The position numbers were made by a program, and so were the translations under genes. The notes below the pieces were generated by a model that saw only the letters and a list, made by a program, of their open reading frames with translations, had not been told where the DNA came from and made no database searches. From a virus, in the IMG/VR virus record IMGVR_UViG_3300021076_000222, positions 1 to 29,616 of that record: a DNA stretch of 29,616 nucleotides; one strand, given 5' to 3'. Of the stretch, positions 7,914-15,016 are shown piece by piece. Position 1 is the first letter of the stretch; each line of letters opens with the position of its first letter.

Positions 7914-8246
7914 ATGTTTGGCGATAGCGATCTACCCGTGATGATGAGTGACTTTGGCGTACCGGCCATCATTGCGGGCACGACGGTGACCGGCATTCTC
8001 GACGCCTACACCGATGTGTACGAACACGGCGGCGGCCCAGGGTCCATCGAGATTGCGCAGTACATCTTGCACATCCCGCGCGCATCGGTCAGCGCCACGC
8101 CCGCGCCCAAGGATCATATCATCATCCCCAAAAACGCGAATCTCCCGCCGGAATTCGAGCCGGGAACTTACACCGTCAAGGGCTTCCCAAAATGCCACGA
8201 TCCATCCGTCCTTGACATTGAGTTGAAAGGACCGCTCGGCGCATGA
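7914..8246 (+). CDS. Head-tail joining protein, gpFII-like
   Basis: 110 residues; start ATG 7914 with GAGGTGAG four bases upstream. A small beta-rich protein: GTTVTGILDAYTDVYEHGG, then IEIAQYILHIPRASV, DHIIIPK and TYTVKGFP. That is the strand pattern of lambda gpFII-type joining proteins (a 'ditch', an iron-free beta barrel with 'gd.i.i....y.V....dd.g...l.L'). FII-class proteins form the tail-binding face of the completed head. Position after the capsid and before the tail terminator candidate agrees. Sequence similarity is weak, so the call rests on pattern and place. Confidence 0.6.
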   Translation: MFGDSDLPVMMSDFGVPAIIAGTTVTGILDAYTDVYEHGGGPGSIEIAQYILHIPRASVSATPAPKDHIIIPKNANLPPEFEPGTYTVKGFPKCHDPSVLDIELKGPLGA

Positions 8247-8294
8247 TAACTAACTACAACAATCGAATGCTGACTCCTGAGCGAAAGGAAAGCA

Positions 8295-8672
8295 ATGAGC
8301 AAATCCGTAAATTCTGTGATGCTGCTGGGCAACGTGGGCCAGCCGCCGGAAATCAAAACCCCCGCGAACGGCGCGTTGCGGGCGACGGTCTCCATCGCAA
8401 CCAACGAGAAGACGAAAAAAGGTGATAAGTGGATAGATCACACCGAATGGCACCGTGTTGTGCTTTTCGGCCGCCTGGCGGAGCTTGCCCGTGACTATCT
8501 CCACAAAGGCTCCAAGGTTTTCATCGAGGGCAAGCTCCGCACGTGGAAGTGGGATGACGCGGGCACAACGCGCTACATGACCAATATCATCGCCACTGAC
8601 CTCACTTTGCTCGATTCGCGCGATACGCGGCCCCCTGAGCCACCCGCTGAAGTCTATGATGCTGCGTTCTAA
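8295..8672 (+). CDS. ssb: Single-stranded DNA-binding protein (SSB)
   Basis: 125 residues; coats single-stranded DNA in replication and recombination. ATG 8295 has GAAAGGAAAG upstream. The OB-fold signature is plain: SVNSVMLLGNVGQPPEIKT (5-23), FxA-like ATVSIATNE, WHRVVLFGRLAELARDYLHK (about 52-71), GSKVFIEGKLRTWKW (72-86) and a final ATDLTLL strand. The C-terminus YDAAF is a short form of the acidic tip (DDDIPF in E. coli) that binds partner proteins. Short compared with host SSBs (150-180 residues), as is usual in phages. It is odd here: an early-function gene between two virion assembly genes, so it would be made late unless it has its own promoter, which I do not see. Confidence 0.95.
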   Translation: MSKSVNSVMLLGNVGQPPEIKTPANGALRATVSIATNEKTKKGDKWIDHTEWHRVVLFGRLAELARDYLHKGSKVFIEGKLRTWKWDDAGTTRYMTNIIATDLTLLDSRDTRPPEPPAEVYDAAF

Positions 8673-8700
8673 TCCCTAACCCCTAATCCCTGATCCCTGC
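8671..8700 (+). repeat. Heptamer tandem repeat (CCCTAAT/CCCTGAT)
   Basis: Units TCCCTAA CCCCTAA TCCCTGA TCCCTGC directly at the end of the SSB gene. The next bases GAACGGAGTGAGC serve as ribosome binding site for 8715. Confidence 0.8.
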
Positions 8701-8714
8701 GAACGGAGTGAGCA

Positions 8715-9191
8715 ATGCCGCAAACTATCTGGACACAAGCTGCCACGGCGATCCTGGACGCGCTGAACGGCGCAGGCTCGCCGGCCAGCGCCTACCGTGA
8801 CCGCTTCGAGGCTGTCGATTCATCCGAGATAGCCTTCAACCTTTTCTCCACCAAAGTCAGCATTAGTTACACCGGCGCGCACGATTCCGCCTCGGTGGAT
8901 GCCACCATCACCGTGCGCCTTTCTGTTGGCGGCATAGCCGCCGATCCGGTCACTGGCGCGGCGGCCGTGCCGGTTAGCCTGGTGGCCGATCCGCTGGTGT
9001 TGTGGGCCTGGCGCGTGGTCCGCGCCAATCCCACGCTCTGTGGCCTGGTCAGCGATGTTTACCCCGAGGAAATCGAGACGGGCTACATTGATAAGTCCAG
9101 TTCCGATCAGGTTTGCGTGGATATTTCTTTCCATGTTGTAGTTGAGGTGGGAAGAGATGATCCGAGTCTTAACCGCACCTTCATGGGCTAA
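8715..9191 (+). CDS. Probable tail terminator / minor tail protein (gpU position)
   Basis: 158 residues from ATG 8715, preceded by GGAGTGAG. Alternating helices and strands: TQAATAILDALNG (helix), SEIAFNLFSTKVSISY, ASVDATITVRLSV, then VVRANPTLCGLVSDVYPEEI and VCVDISFHVVVEVGRDDPSL (a final strand pair with 'R.dPs.n'). The helix 'N.tL.glv.dv' and the ending resemble the tail-terminator/completion class of siphophages (lambda gpU, HK97 gp10 neighbours). It precedes the tail tube gene as in lambda. No firm domain match can be made by eye, so treat the product as positional. Confidence 0.55.
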   Translation: MPQTIWTQAATAILDALNGAGSPASAYRDRFEAVDSSEIAFNLFSTKVSISYTGAHDSASVDATITVRLSVGGIAADPVTGAAAVPVSLVADPLVLWAWRVVRANPTLCGLVSDVYPEEIETGYIDKSSSDQVCVDISFHVVVEVGRDDPSLNRTFMG

Positions 9192-9210
9192 CTGCCCATA
9201 GTTGTTAGCC

Positions 9211-9263
9211 GGGTGCCCCACCCTCGCCGCGCTTTTGTTTTTGCGGCTAGGGTGGGATACCTC
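9211..9263. repeat. Hairpin repeat H4 (GGGTGCCCCA family, CCCTCGCCGC stem)
   Basis: Almost identical to H3; GGGTGCCCCACCCTCGCCGC, a T-rich loop, GCGGC, AGGGTGGGATACCTC. A GTG inside it (9213) opens the frame of the next gene but is not a credible start. Confidence 0.85.
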
Positions 9264-9284
9264 AGAATCAAAGGAGAATCACTT

Positions 9285-10028
9285 ATGTCTGCCGTTGCCG
9301 CCACTGTTACCGTCACCCCTGCGCAATCCAGCATCGTGAATACGCAGACACTATCCGTGCTGATTGCCGTCGCTGGCACGGGCGCAACGCCCACCGGCGC
9401 TGTAGCTCTCACCTCCGGCACTTACGCCTCGGGCGCTATCACGCTGGTTGGCGGCTTCGCCACCATCAACATCCCGGCGGGTTCGCTCGCCATCGCCGCC
9501 AGTGACACGCTCACGGCCACTTACACGCCAGACAGCGCCAGCACGACCGCTTATCTCACGGCCACCGGCACGGCCACGGTCAAGGTAGCTGCGGTGGTTG
9601 TCTCGCTGCCCGCCAAGCTCCAAGGCTACCTGGCGCAGCTTGCCTATACCTCCGCCAGCGGCGCGAATGTAATCGTGGCCGGCCTGAAGGAACTCGATGG
9701 CGGCTTTACCGTCGAGGAACTTGACTCCACCGATCACAGTAATAACGGCTGGAAGTCGCGCATGGCTGGCCTGAACGATTTCGACGGCTCGGCCAAGCTG
9801 GACTATATTGCTGGCGATAACTCGCAGACTTATCTGCTGAACGCAGTGCTCAATCATACGTCGCTCAACCTCACCCTGCTCCCGACCGATGTGGCTGGCT
9901 CCGGCGTACAGTCGTTTGTCGGCCCGGCCATCATCACCGCCTGGAAGTGGGACGGCAAGAATACCGACCTGCAAGGCGTTCAGATCACCCTCAAGGGCAA
10001 CGGGCCGTTCTCGGTCGTCGCTCAATAA
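9285..10028 (+). CDS. Major tail tube protein with N-terminal Ig-like domain
   Basis: 247 residues from ATG 9285 with AAAGGAGAA upstream. Residues about 5-105 are a bacterial Ig-like repeat of the kind found in surface proteins (GTGATPTGAVALTSGTYASG then ASDTLTATYTPDSAS and TGTATVKV). Residues about 110-247 are the tube subunit: LAYTSASGANVIVAGLKELD, VEELDSTDHSNNGWKSRMAG, LDYIAGDNSQTYLLNAVLNH and ITLKGNGPFSVV; this 'eld.Td......r..g' pattern is typical of phage tail tube proteins. The tube stacks as hexamers between the head and tip. Lambda gpV carries its Ig domain at the C-terminus; here it is N-terminal. A strong terminator-like hairpin follows (10099-10132), fitting a protein needed in high amounts. 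Confidence 0.85.
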   Translation: MSAVAATVTVTPAQSSIVNTQTLSVLIAVAGTGATPTGAVALTSGTYASGAITLVGGFATINIPAGSLAIAASDTLTATYTPDSASTTAYLTATGTATVKVAAVVVSLPAKLQGYLAQLAYTSASGANVIVAGLKELDGGFTVEELDSTDHSNNGWKSRMAGLNDFDGSAKLDYIAGDNSQTYLLNAVLNHTSLNLTLLPTDVAGSGVQSFVGPAIITAWKWDGKNTDLQGVQITLKGNGPFSVVAQ

Positions 10029-10098
10029 GCTCCGCTGGCGCGGGCTTCAGCCTTCCCCGCGCCGCGTTGAGGCCCGGTAACCCGCATCCACCGGGCTA

Positions 10099-10136
10099 AC
10101 AGGGGCGGCCTACCGCTCAGGCCGCCCCCTGTCTTT
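10099..10136 (+). terminator. Strong hairpin terminator after tail tube gene
   Basis: ACAGGGGCGGCCT (10099-10111), loop ACCGCTC, AGGCCGCCCCCTGT (10119-10132), with one bulged C, followed by CTTTA. The T-run is short, so termination may be partial; that would raise the tube protein level relative to the chaperones downstream. Confidence 0.65.
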
Positions 10137-10152
10137 ATAAGTCACAAATGTC

Positions 10153-10191
10153 GGGTGCCCCAGGTCCGGATTTTCGGACCTGGGATACCTC
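10153..10191. repeat. Hairpin repeat H5 (GGGTGCCCCA family, AGGTCCG stem with TACCTC tail)
   Basis: Stem CCCAGGTCCG / CGGACCTGGG as in H1/H2, but here followed by the GATACCTCGG tail of the other subtypes, which links the subtypes into one family. Confidence 0.85.
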
Positions 10192-10214
10192 GGAACTATG
10201 AGTTACAAAATGCC

Positions 10215-10259
10215 GGGTGCCCCATCCATCGCGTTCTTTGCGATGGGTGGGATACCTCG
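10215..10259. repeat. Hairpin repeat H6 (GGGTGCCCCA family, CCATCGC stem)
   Basis: CCCATCCATCGC, loop GTTCTTT, GCGATGGGTGGG (one G-T pair), then GATACCTCG. It begins 24 bases after H5, so two copies sit in tandem. It lies inside the upstream extension of the next frame (ATG 10198), which is why that start was not chosen. Confidence 0.85.
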
Positions 10260-10275
10260 AAACAGGGAGTTATCT

Positions 10276-10668
10276 ATGGACAATGTGAAGCTCTTCAAAA
10301 AACCAATCTTCATCGAGCTGGACCGCCGCCGCCAACTCGTTTTCAATCTCAACACCGAAATTCTGATCCGCCAGGCGGGCGGAGAAAACAGCTCGCTTTG
10401 GCAAACCATCGGCGAGCGCACGGACCCAGACACCGGCAAGGTAGAGCACACCCTTGACGTGAACCTGGAAAATCTCCGCCTGTACCTCTGGGCGGCCCTG
10501 CAAGAGGACGCCGAGGCGGCCGGGCAGTCATTGACCCTCGAAGAGGTTGGCGGGCTGCTCGCGCGCCGCAAAGCTGTACTCTCTACGGTCACGGCCATCA
10601 CCGAGGCTCTCCGGCAATACTACGGTGATGAGCCGGGGGAAGAAAGCGCCCCAGCCGCAAGCGTGTAG
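10276..10668 (+). CDS. Tail assembly chaperone, gpG-like
   Basis: 130 residues from ATG 10276, with GGGAG eight bases upstream. An earlier ATG (10198) in frame would have to read through hairpin H6 and is rejected. Small acidic helical protein: MDNVKLFKKPIFIELDRRRQ, ENLRLYLWAALQEDAEAAGQ and LTLEEVGGLLARRKAVLSTV; this matches the size, place and helix content of gpG, which coats the tape measure and recruits tube subunits. The stop at 10666-10668 overlaps a second frame running to 11027 (gpT-like), reached by a -1 shift. It sits between tube and tape measure genes, as in lambda. Confidence 0.75.
   Translation: MDNVKLFKKPIFIELDRRRQLVFNLNTEILIRQAGGENSSLWQTIGERTDPDTGKVEHTLDVNLENLRLYLWAALQEDAEAAGQSLTLEEVGGLLARRKAVLSTVTAITEALRQYYGDEPGEESAPAASV
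10635..10641 (+). promoter_or_regulatory. Candidate -1 ribosomal frameshift site (GGGGGAA)
   Basis: Reads G-GGG-GAA in the gpG frame, comparable to lambda's G-GGA-AAG. It lies in the short window where both frames are open (from 10632 to 10668). The shifted frame gives AGA AAG CGC and continues to 11027. Confidence 0.6.
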
Positions 10669-11027
10669 GCCAGGGGCGTAAATCACGCGCGAAAACCTAC
10701 ACCTGGGAAGACGCCTTCCGCATCGTCTGCGGAGAACTGGGCCTTGCGCCCTCGGAGTTTTACCGGCTGATGTATAGCGAGCTGGCGCTCATCCTGCGCG
10801 GCCACAGTGAGCGCCAGCAGCGCAGACTACGCCAGCGCCGCGAAGAGAGCGCCTGGATGGTCAGTTGGCTCCTGCTGCCGTACAAATCCTCTGACGCCGA
10901 TCCGCTCACGCCGGATAAGCTGCTGGGCCGCAAGCCGCGAAAGAAACCTGCGCCAAAGTTCAGCTCGCCCGGCGAAGCCGCCCAAGCCTTCTTCGCCGCC
11001 CGCGCCGCCAAAGCCAAAGGCAGCTAA
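10641..11027 (+). CDS. Tail assembly chaperone T-domain, made as gpG-gpT frameshift fusion
   Basis: This is the -1 frame portion (128 residues) and has no good start of its own; an ATG at 10770 would drop its best-conserved part. After a basic linker (RKRPSRKRVGQGRKSRAKT) comes YTWEDAFRIVCGELGLAPSE then FYRLMYSELALIL, the 'W.dAf...~.~LGL.P.eFY.lt..El' pattern of T-type tail chaperones. The fusion with the first 122 residues of gpG would be about 250 residues. In lambda a few per cent of ribosomes shift, and the T domain binds the tube subunit while G binds the tape measure. The downstream end is rich in Lys/Pro/Ala. Confidence 0.75.
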   Translation, partial: RKRPSRKRVGQGRKSRAKTYTWEDAFRIVCGELGLAPSEFYRLMYSELALILRGHSERQQRRLRQRREESAWMVSWLLLPYKSSDADPLTPDKLLGRKPRKKPAPKFSSPGEAAQAFFAARAAKAKGS

Positions 11028-11037
11028 CAGCTCACAG

Positions 11038-11083
11038 CGGATGCCCCATCCTTTCCGCGTTTTGTGCGGAAGGATGGGATACC
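11038..11083. repeat. Hairpin repeat H7 (GGATGCCCCA variant, CCTTTCCGC stem)
   Basis: GGATGCCCCATCCTTTCCGC, loop GTTTTGT, GCGGAAGGATGGGATACC. A 13-bp stem with one bulged T. Its left flank has an A in place of G (GGATGCCCCA). Confidence 0.8.
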
Positions 11084-11110
11084 GCAAATGCCAAACGTCA
11101 GGTTTTGATA

Positions 11111-11166
11111 GGGCACGGCTTCGCCGTGCCGATAAGGTCCGCAAAACAGACCGGGGCTTTAGCCCC
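11111..11166. repeat. Bipartite hairpin repeat, GGGCTTTAGCCC type (copy 2)
   Basis: GGCACGGC-TTC-GCCGTGCC (11112-11130), linker with TCCGCAAAA, GGGGC-TTTA-GCCCC (11153-11166). It lies before the tape measure gene as copy 1 lies before the portal gene. Confidence 0.8.
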
Positions 11167-11195
11167 TGCGGAAAAGCCAAAGAACGGAGTGAGCC

Positions 11196-13949
11196 ATGGC
11201 CGGTAAAGGCAGTGTACAGGTCGTAATCGTTGGCGAGGATAAGTCCGGCGAAGTCTTCGCCGCTGTCAAAAAACATCTTGACGAAACCCAGGCCAAAGCC
11301 AAGGAAACCTCTGCCTCGCTCGGCAGCATCGGCAAGGTTCTCCAGCAGGGCCTAGCCGCCGCCGGTATTGCCATTGGCTTGCGCGAAATCATCGGCGGTT
11401 TCAAAGAGATGGTCACGTCCAGCATGGAGATGGGCGTTCAGTTGGGCCACCTATCACAACAGACTGGCATTTCAGTTCAGAATCTTTCTGTCCTGCGTTA
11501 CGCTTCTCAGCAAACCGGCATTGGATTTGAAACTCTGACAAAGGGCTTCCGTAAACTCTCCACGGGAGTTTACGAGTGGGAACACGGATCGAAAAAAGCC
11601 GCTGATGCTTTTGCCGCACTGAATATTTCGCAGCGCGACATGAAGGCAACGGGCGGCGATATGTATCAGGTGATGGAAATGGTTGCGGATCGTTTCCAGC
11701 GAATGCCTGATGGTATTAACAAGAGCGCTATCGCCACGGAACTTTTTGGACGATCTGGAACTGAGCTGATTCCAGCGTTGAATCAAGGCGCGGGCGGCAT
11801 TGAGAAATTCCGCGCTGAAGCCCAAGCGCTTGGCCTTGTCCTTGATAAAGACGCCATCGAAAAGATGGAGAAATTGCATCAACAAACTGTCCAGCTCGAA
11901 GGTGCGTTGCAAGGCTTAGGCATGAAGCTCACAGCAACGCTAGGCCCGGCACTGGAGTTAATTGGTAATAAGCTCGTTAAACTTACTGAACAATTTGCCG
12001 AGCTGACTAATCTGAATCCAACTCATGAAGAGACTACTACACAGGCAGCGATGCAGCCGTATTATGCAATGCCTGATAACATCCGTGCTTCGCGCGACCC
12101 GAAAGGTATTGCCCAGCAAGCCGCCTCAACAAAGAAGGCCTTGGAAGATGAGCTAAAAAATTCAGTCTTATCTAGGGCCAAAAAATCAGAGTTGCAAAAA
12201 CAATGGGATCAGGCCGATCTACGCGAGAACCAAGCCTATCTTGCTGCAATGATTCGGCAGCGGGAAGATGCGCAAGGGACTCTCCAACACGCGGAAGAGG
12301 AGATACGCAAAAATACAAGTCTTGCGAATACGACGGGACAATATGAACAATATGTGCCCTTGGTTAATCAAGCGGCTGCTCAGCGCGATCAGGCTAAACG
12401 GGATATAGATCAAGCATTCAAGGGAATTGAGAATGCAGCCGCCCGCATTAGCTCTCACCCTTCGGCAGCCCCACGCCCAAGCGGCGGCGGCCTTGATTTT
12501 GTTGCGCCCAAGACAAAAGATACTGGCTTGCTTGAAGCACGGGAACGCGATGCGAGAGCGATCCGCGAGCTGGCAGCCGAAGGCGCAAAGGCCGAAGAAG
12601 AGAAAGCCAAGGCGCACGCTGAAACCCTGTTGGCGATTCTCGAAAGCCAGCACAAGCTCGGACTGATTTCCGAGTCGGCTTACCTGGCGCAAAAGCAAAC
12701 GATTCAAGATCAGGGCTTCAAAGCGGAACAAACTGCGCTGGAAGCTGAGAAAACCGCGCTCTCGGCGCAGATGCGCCAGCTCTCCAGTGAGAAGCCGAAA
12801 ACGGAAAAAGATCGCCTGGACAATTCCGCCAAACAGAATGATCTCCAAAAACAGATGATCGAGTTGGACGGCAAGCTCGTTGATTTAGGCGAGCAGCGGC
12901 GGCGTAAAGAAGTTGAGATTGGCGAGGCGCGCGCTGAGGCGGTGCGCAAACAGCGCGCTCAGGTGCAGCAGATGGAGGCTGAGCTCGAGCAGCGCACCGG
13001 CGGCGGCTCTGTAAAAACCGTTGTTGCTCAACGGCAAAAGTCCGCCGAGGAAAGGCAAAACCTTGCCAATGGCGGCGCCACGCCGCAACAGCTTGCGGAG
13101 TTCGATGCGCTGCAAAAGCTGGAAGAGGAAAAGATCAAGATTGCGGCGCTGGACCGCGACGGCGAACGCATCAAGCGCGAGGCCGCATTGGCTGAGGCCA
13201 AGGTGGAGCAGCAGGCGCTCGGACACTCTATCAGCAACCGGGAGGGCGATCAGCAGTTGACCGCGATCCGCGCGGCGGAGCTTGCTCAGCTACAGCAGCT
13301 CTCCGCGGCTTATGCGCAATACGGCGAAGCTGGCCGCGACGCGGAAACGAACGTGCAGCGCGAAATTACGCAGACCATGCAGGCCATGGAAAAGGAGTCT
13401 GACACTCGGCTGAAACAGATTGGCGAGGGCTACGCCCATGCGCTCTTCGATCCTCTGTTTGATATGAGCACGGCGTGGAACAAAAAAGGGAAGGCGATTA
13501 CGGACGGCCTGATGCGCATGACAAGCCAGGTGGCCGAGCATCAGCTCTTCAGCGCGCTCTTCGGTGACTCTGAAGAGGGTGGCAAAGGCGCATCCCATGG
13601 CCGCAAAGGCCTCTCCGGCACGAATGGCCTGGTGGGCGATGCCATGGATTCGCTCGGCGGTGTTTTCCATCGCAAAAAAGCCAGCCCGGTTTCCAACGGG
13701 ACTGGCGCGGCCGGCGCGGGCGCGCTGAAGAGCGCGGAGGCCAGCCTGATGCAGCTCGGCAAGGGCGCATCCGGCGGCGGCGGAATCCAGGTAATCCTCT
13801 ATAACAACGGCAGCGCCTTGCAGGTTGAATCGACACAACAGTCAGGCGGCGGCGACGGCGGCGAGTCCCAGGTGGTTCAGATCGTGCTGAAACAGCTCGA
13901 TACCAATGGCCCGGTCGCTCAGCGCCTGGCGTCAATGTTTAGCGCTTAA
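11196..13949 (+). CDS. Tail tape measure protein
   Basis: 917 residues from ATG 11196, with GGAGTGAG upstream. It sets tail length and is ejected ahead of the DNA. The N-terminus (VQVVIVGEDKSGEVFAAVKK, LQQGLAAAGIAIGLREIIGG) and the conserved block GHLSQQTGISVQNLSVLRYA (about 89-108) are typical of tape measures. A central helical region (about 300-730) is rich in Gln, Glu, Lys and Ala coiled coil. The C-terminal part (YAHALFDPLFDMSTAWNKKG, about 744-763) is the usual 'fd.~~~g..s~~~a~~~~' segment, followed by a Gly/Ser-rich end. At about 1.5 angstrom per residue the tail would be 130-140 nm. Bases 11930-12470 look clearly richer in A/T than the ends, suggesting a swapped central section. Its stop overlaps by 11 bases a gene on the opposite strand. 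Confidence 0.93.
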   Translation: MAGKGSVQVVIVGEDKSGEVFAAVKKHLDETQAKAKETSASLGSIGKVLQQGLAAAGIAIGLREIIGGFKEMVTSSMEMGVQLGHLSQQTGISVQNLSVLRYASQQTGIGFETLTKGFRKLSTGVYEWEHGSKKAADAFAALNISQRDMKATGGDMYQVMEMVADRFQRMPDGINKSAIATELFGRSGTELIPALNQGAGGIEKFRAEAQALGLVLDKDAIEKMEKLHQQTVQLEGALQGLGMKLTATLGPALELIGNKLVKLTEQFAELTNLNPTHEETTTQAAMQPYYAMPDNIRASRDPKGIAQQAASTKKALEDELKNSVLSRAKKSELQKQWDQADLRENQAYLAAMIRQREDAQGTLQHAEEEIRKNTSLANTTGQYEQYVPLVNQAAAQRDQAKRDIDQAFKGIENAAARISSHPSAAPRPSGGGLDFVAPKTKDTGLLEARERDARAIRELAAEGAKAEEEKAKAHAETLLAILESQHKLGLISESAYLAQKQTIQDQGFKAEQTALEAEKTALSAQMRQLSSEKPKTEKDRLDNSAKQNDLQKQMIELDGKLVDLGEQRRRKEVEIGEARAEAVRKQRAQVQQMEAELEQRTGGGSVKTVVAQRQKSAEERQNLANGGATPQQLAEFDALQKLEEEKIKIAALDRDGERIKREAALAEAKVEQQALGHSISNREGDQQLTAIRAAELAQLQQLSAAYAQYGEAGRDAETNVQREITQTMQAMEKESDTRLKQIGEGYAHALFDPLFDMSTAWNKKGKAITDGLMRMTSQVAEHQLFSALFGDSEEGGKGASHGRKGLSGTNGLVGDAMDSLGGVFHRKKASPVSNGTGAAGAGALKSAEASLMQLGKGASGGGGIQVILYNNGSALQVESTQQSGGGDGGESQVVQIVLKQLDTNGPVAQRLASMFSA

Positions 13950-14505
13950 TGGGTTGTGATCGGGGAACGAGACTATCTCTGCGTCTCTGCCCTTCACGAA
14001 CCAATTGCCATCTGAAACGATTTTCTTGCTTATCGGCGAGCGCCGCTGCTTCTTGGATCGCCGGAATCTTTCTCCATTGCGCAATTGCTTGCCGGACAGC
14101 GCCCGTTCTCAAAAGATCGCAGCTCAATGCCAGATATGGGGGATAGACCGCAAATGATGCTTCTATCATGGTTGCTTTTTGTGTTCGATGCGGACCTTGT
14201 ACTTTAATCCATGACCAGCAGGGCCGTTTCTGACGTCCATCTGTGTCCAATAAGCCGCTTTGGTGAACTAAATCAAAAGTATAGGATATTCCATCTACAT
14301 GAGCGTTGCAGGATGCGTATATGGTTCGGCCATCTTCAACGGATTCTCTGGTTTCGCATGGATAAAGCTCAATTGTCTCCGCGTTTACCCTTCGTTTCTT
14401 ACGGGGTTTTATCGCCAGAGATGCCACAATATGTTTTCTATCAAACAGAGAACGTATCGGCGTTACAAAAAACACCTGGATGAGAATAGTAATAATTTTA
14501 AGCAT
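13939..14505 (-). CDS. Hypothetical protein with N-terminal hydrophobic segment
   Basis: 188 residues, start 14505, GGAG about 11 bases upstream. MLKIITILIQVFFVTPIRSL is a possible signal anchor; the next residues are basic (KPRKKRR). The middle (ETIELYPCETRESVEDGRTI then YASCNAHVDGISYTFDLVHQ, with two Cys) looks like a small extracytoplasmic beta-domain; the rest (LSCDLLRTGAVRQAIAQWRK onward) is helical and basic. No family recognised. It follows the 14551 gene by 45 bases on the same strand and may be co-transcribed from the promoter at 15017-15044. Its base composition is closer to neutral than the phage genes around it. A shorter plus-strand frame (14211-14483) overlaps but has no ribosome binding site. 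Likely a moron; existence is moderate. Confidence 0.5.
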   Translation of the reverse strand: MLKIITILIQVFFVTPIRSLFDRKHIVASLAIKPRKKRRVNAETIELYPCETRESVEDGRTIYASCNAHVDGISYTFDLVHQSGLLDTDGRQKRPCWSWIKVQGPHRTQKATMIEASFAVYPPYLALSCDLLRTGAVRQAIAQWRKIPAIQEAAALADKQENRFRWQLVREGQRRRDSLVPRSQPIKR

Positions 14506-14550
14506 AGGGAGCTTTACTCCAGCATATCGCCCGCGCGCCGCCTGTGCGCG

Positions 14551-14994
14551 TTACCACACATCCACGCTGACAGGCTCGACGCGGTATGTCCATTTGCCGC
14601 GCGGGGCCGTATTCATTGACTCGAACGCGTAGTTTGTATTCGGCGGAATGTTGGTCGTGCTTGCCGGCCAAAAATCATCAGAAAACGCAACGGAACCGTC
14701 GGCGTTGTAAGCGGTCCATTTGAGTTTTACTCCACCGGCGGATGTGCAATGGCTCGTCACAATGCCGGTGAGCTTTGCATTATCATATTCGGTTGACACC
14801 CGGAGTTTTGACACCGAAAAATCGGCCGCTGTACAGGATGCTGAGGCAGTGTCTCCGCTGGCGTGTACGGATGACTGGCCCGATGAGCTACTAATGTCCC
14901 GACCAATCCCTGCATGGGCAGTTACCCTACCGATCACTGCAAGACCTAACAGAAGAACCACAACTACTAAGACACCCTCGAAAAGATGGCGCAT
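14551..14994 (-). CDS. Membrane-anchored or exported protein with FxLYD-like domain (moron)
   Basis: 147 residues, start 14994 with GGGAG seven bases upstream. Residues 8-27 (VLVVVVLLLGLAVIGRVTAH) form one membrane segment or signal peptide, followed by a Ser-rich linker. Residues about 57-140 (FSVSKLRVSTEYDNAKLTGI, VKLKWTAYNADGSVAFSDDF, IPPNTNYAFESM) match the FxLYD-type beta-sandwich: a strand, 'N....~.~.~..yda.G.....~.~...~i.pg....f'. Such domains sit outside the cytoplasmic membrane. It points against the late genes and has its own strong promoter (15017-15044), the classic arrangement of a moron, a gene expressed in the lysogen. A role in altering the envelope or excluding other phages is possible but is inference. 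Confidence 0.75.
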   Translation of the reverse strand: MRHLFEGVLVVVVLLLGLAVIGRVTAHAGIGRDISSSSGQSSVHASGDTASASCTAADFSVSKLRVSTEYDNAKLTGIVTSHCTSAGGVKLKWTAYNADGSVAFSDDFWPASTTNIPPNTNYAFESMNTAPRGKWTYRVEPVSVDVW

Positions 14995-15016
14995 ATTGTC
15001 TCCCGCAATCCGCCCC

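Noticed and set aside
10198-10275. N-terminal extension of the gpG-like gene from ATG 10198
   Set aside because: It would translate hairpin repeat H6; ATG 10276 has its own ribosome binding site and typical gpG start.
14211-14483. 90-residue plus-strand frame opposite the 13939-14505 gene
   Set aside because: No ribosome binding site, no recognisable pattern; the minus-strand frame is longer and fits the neighbouring gene order.
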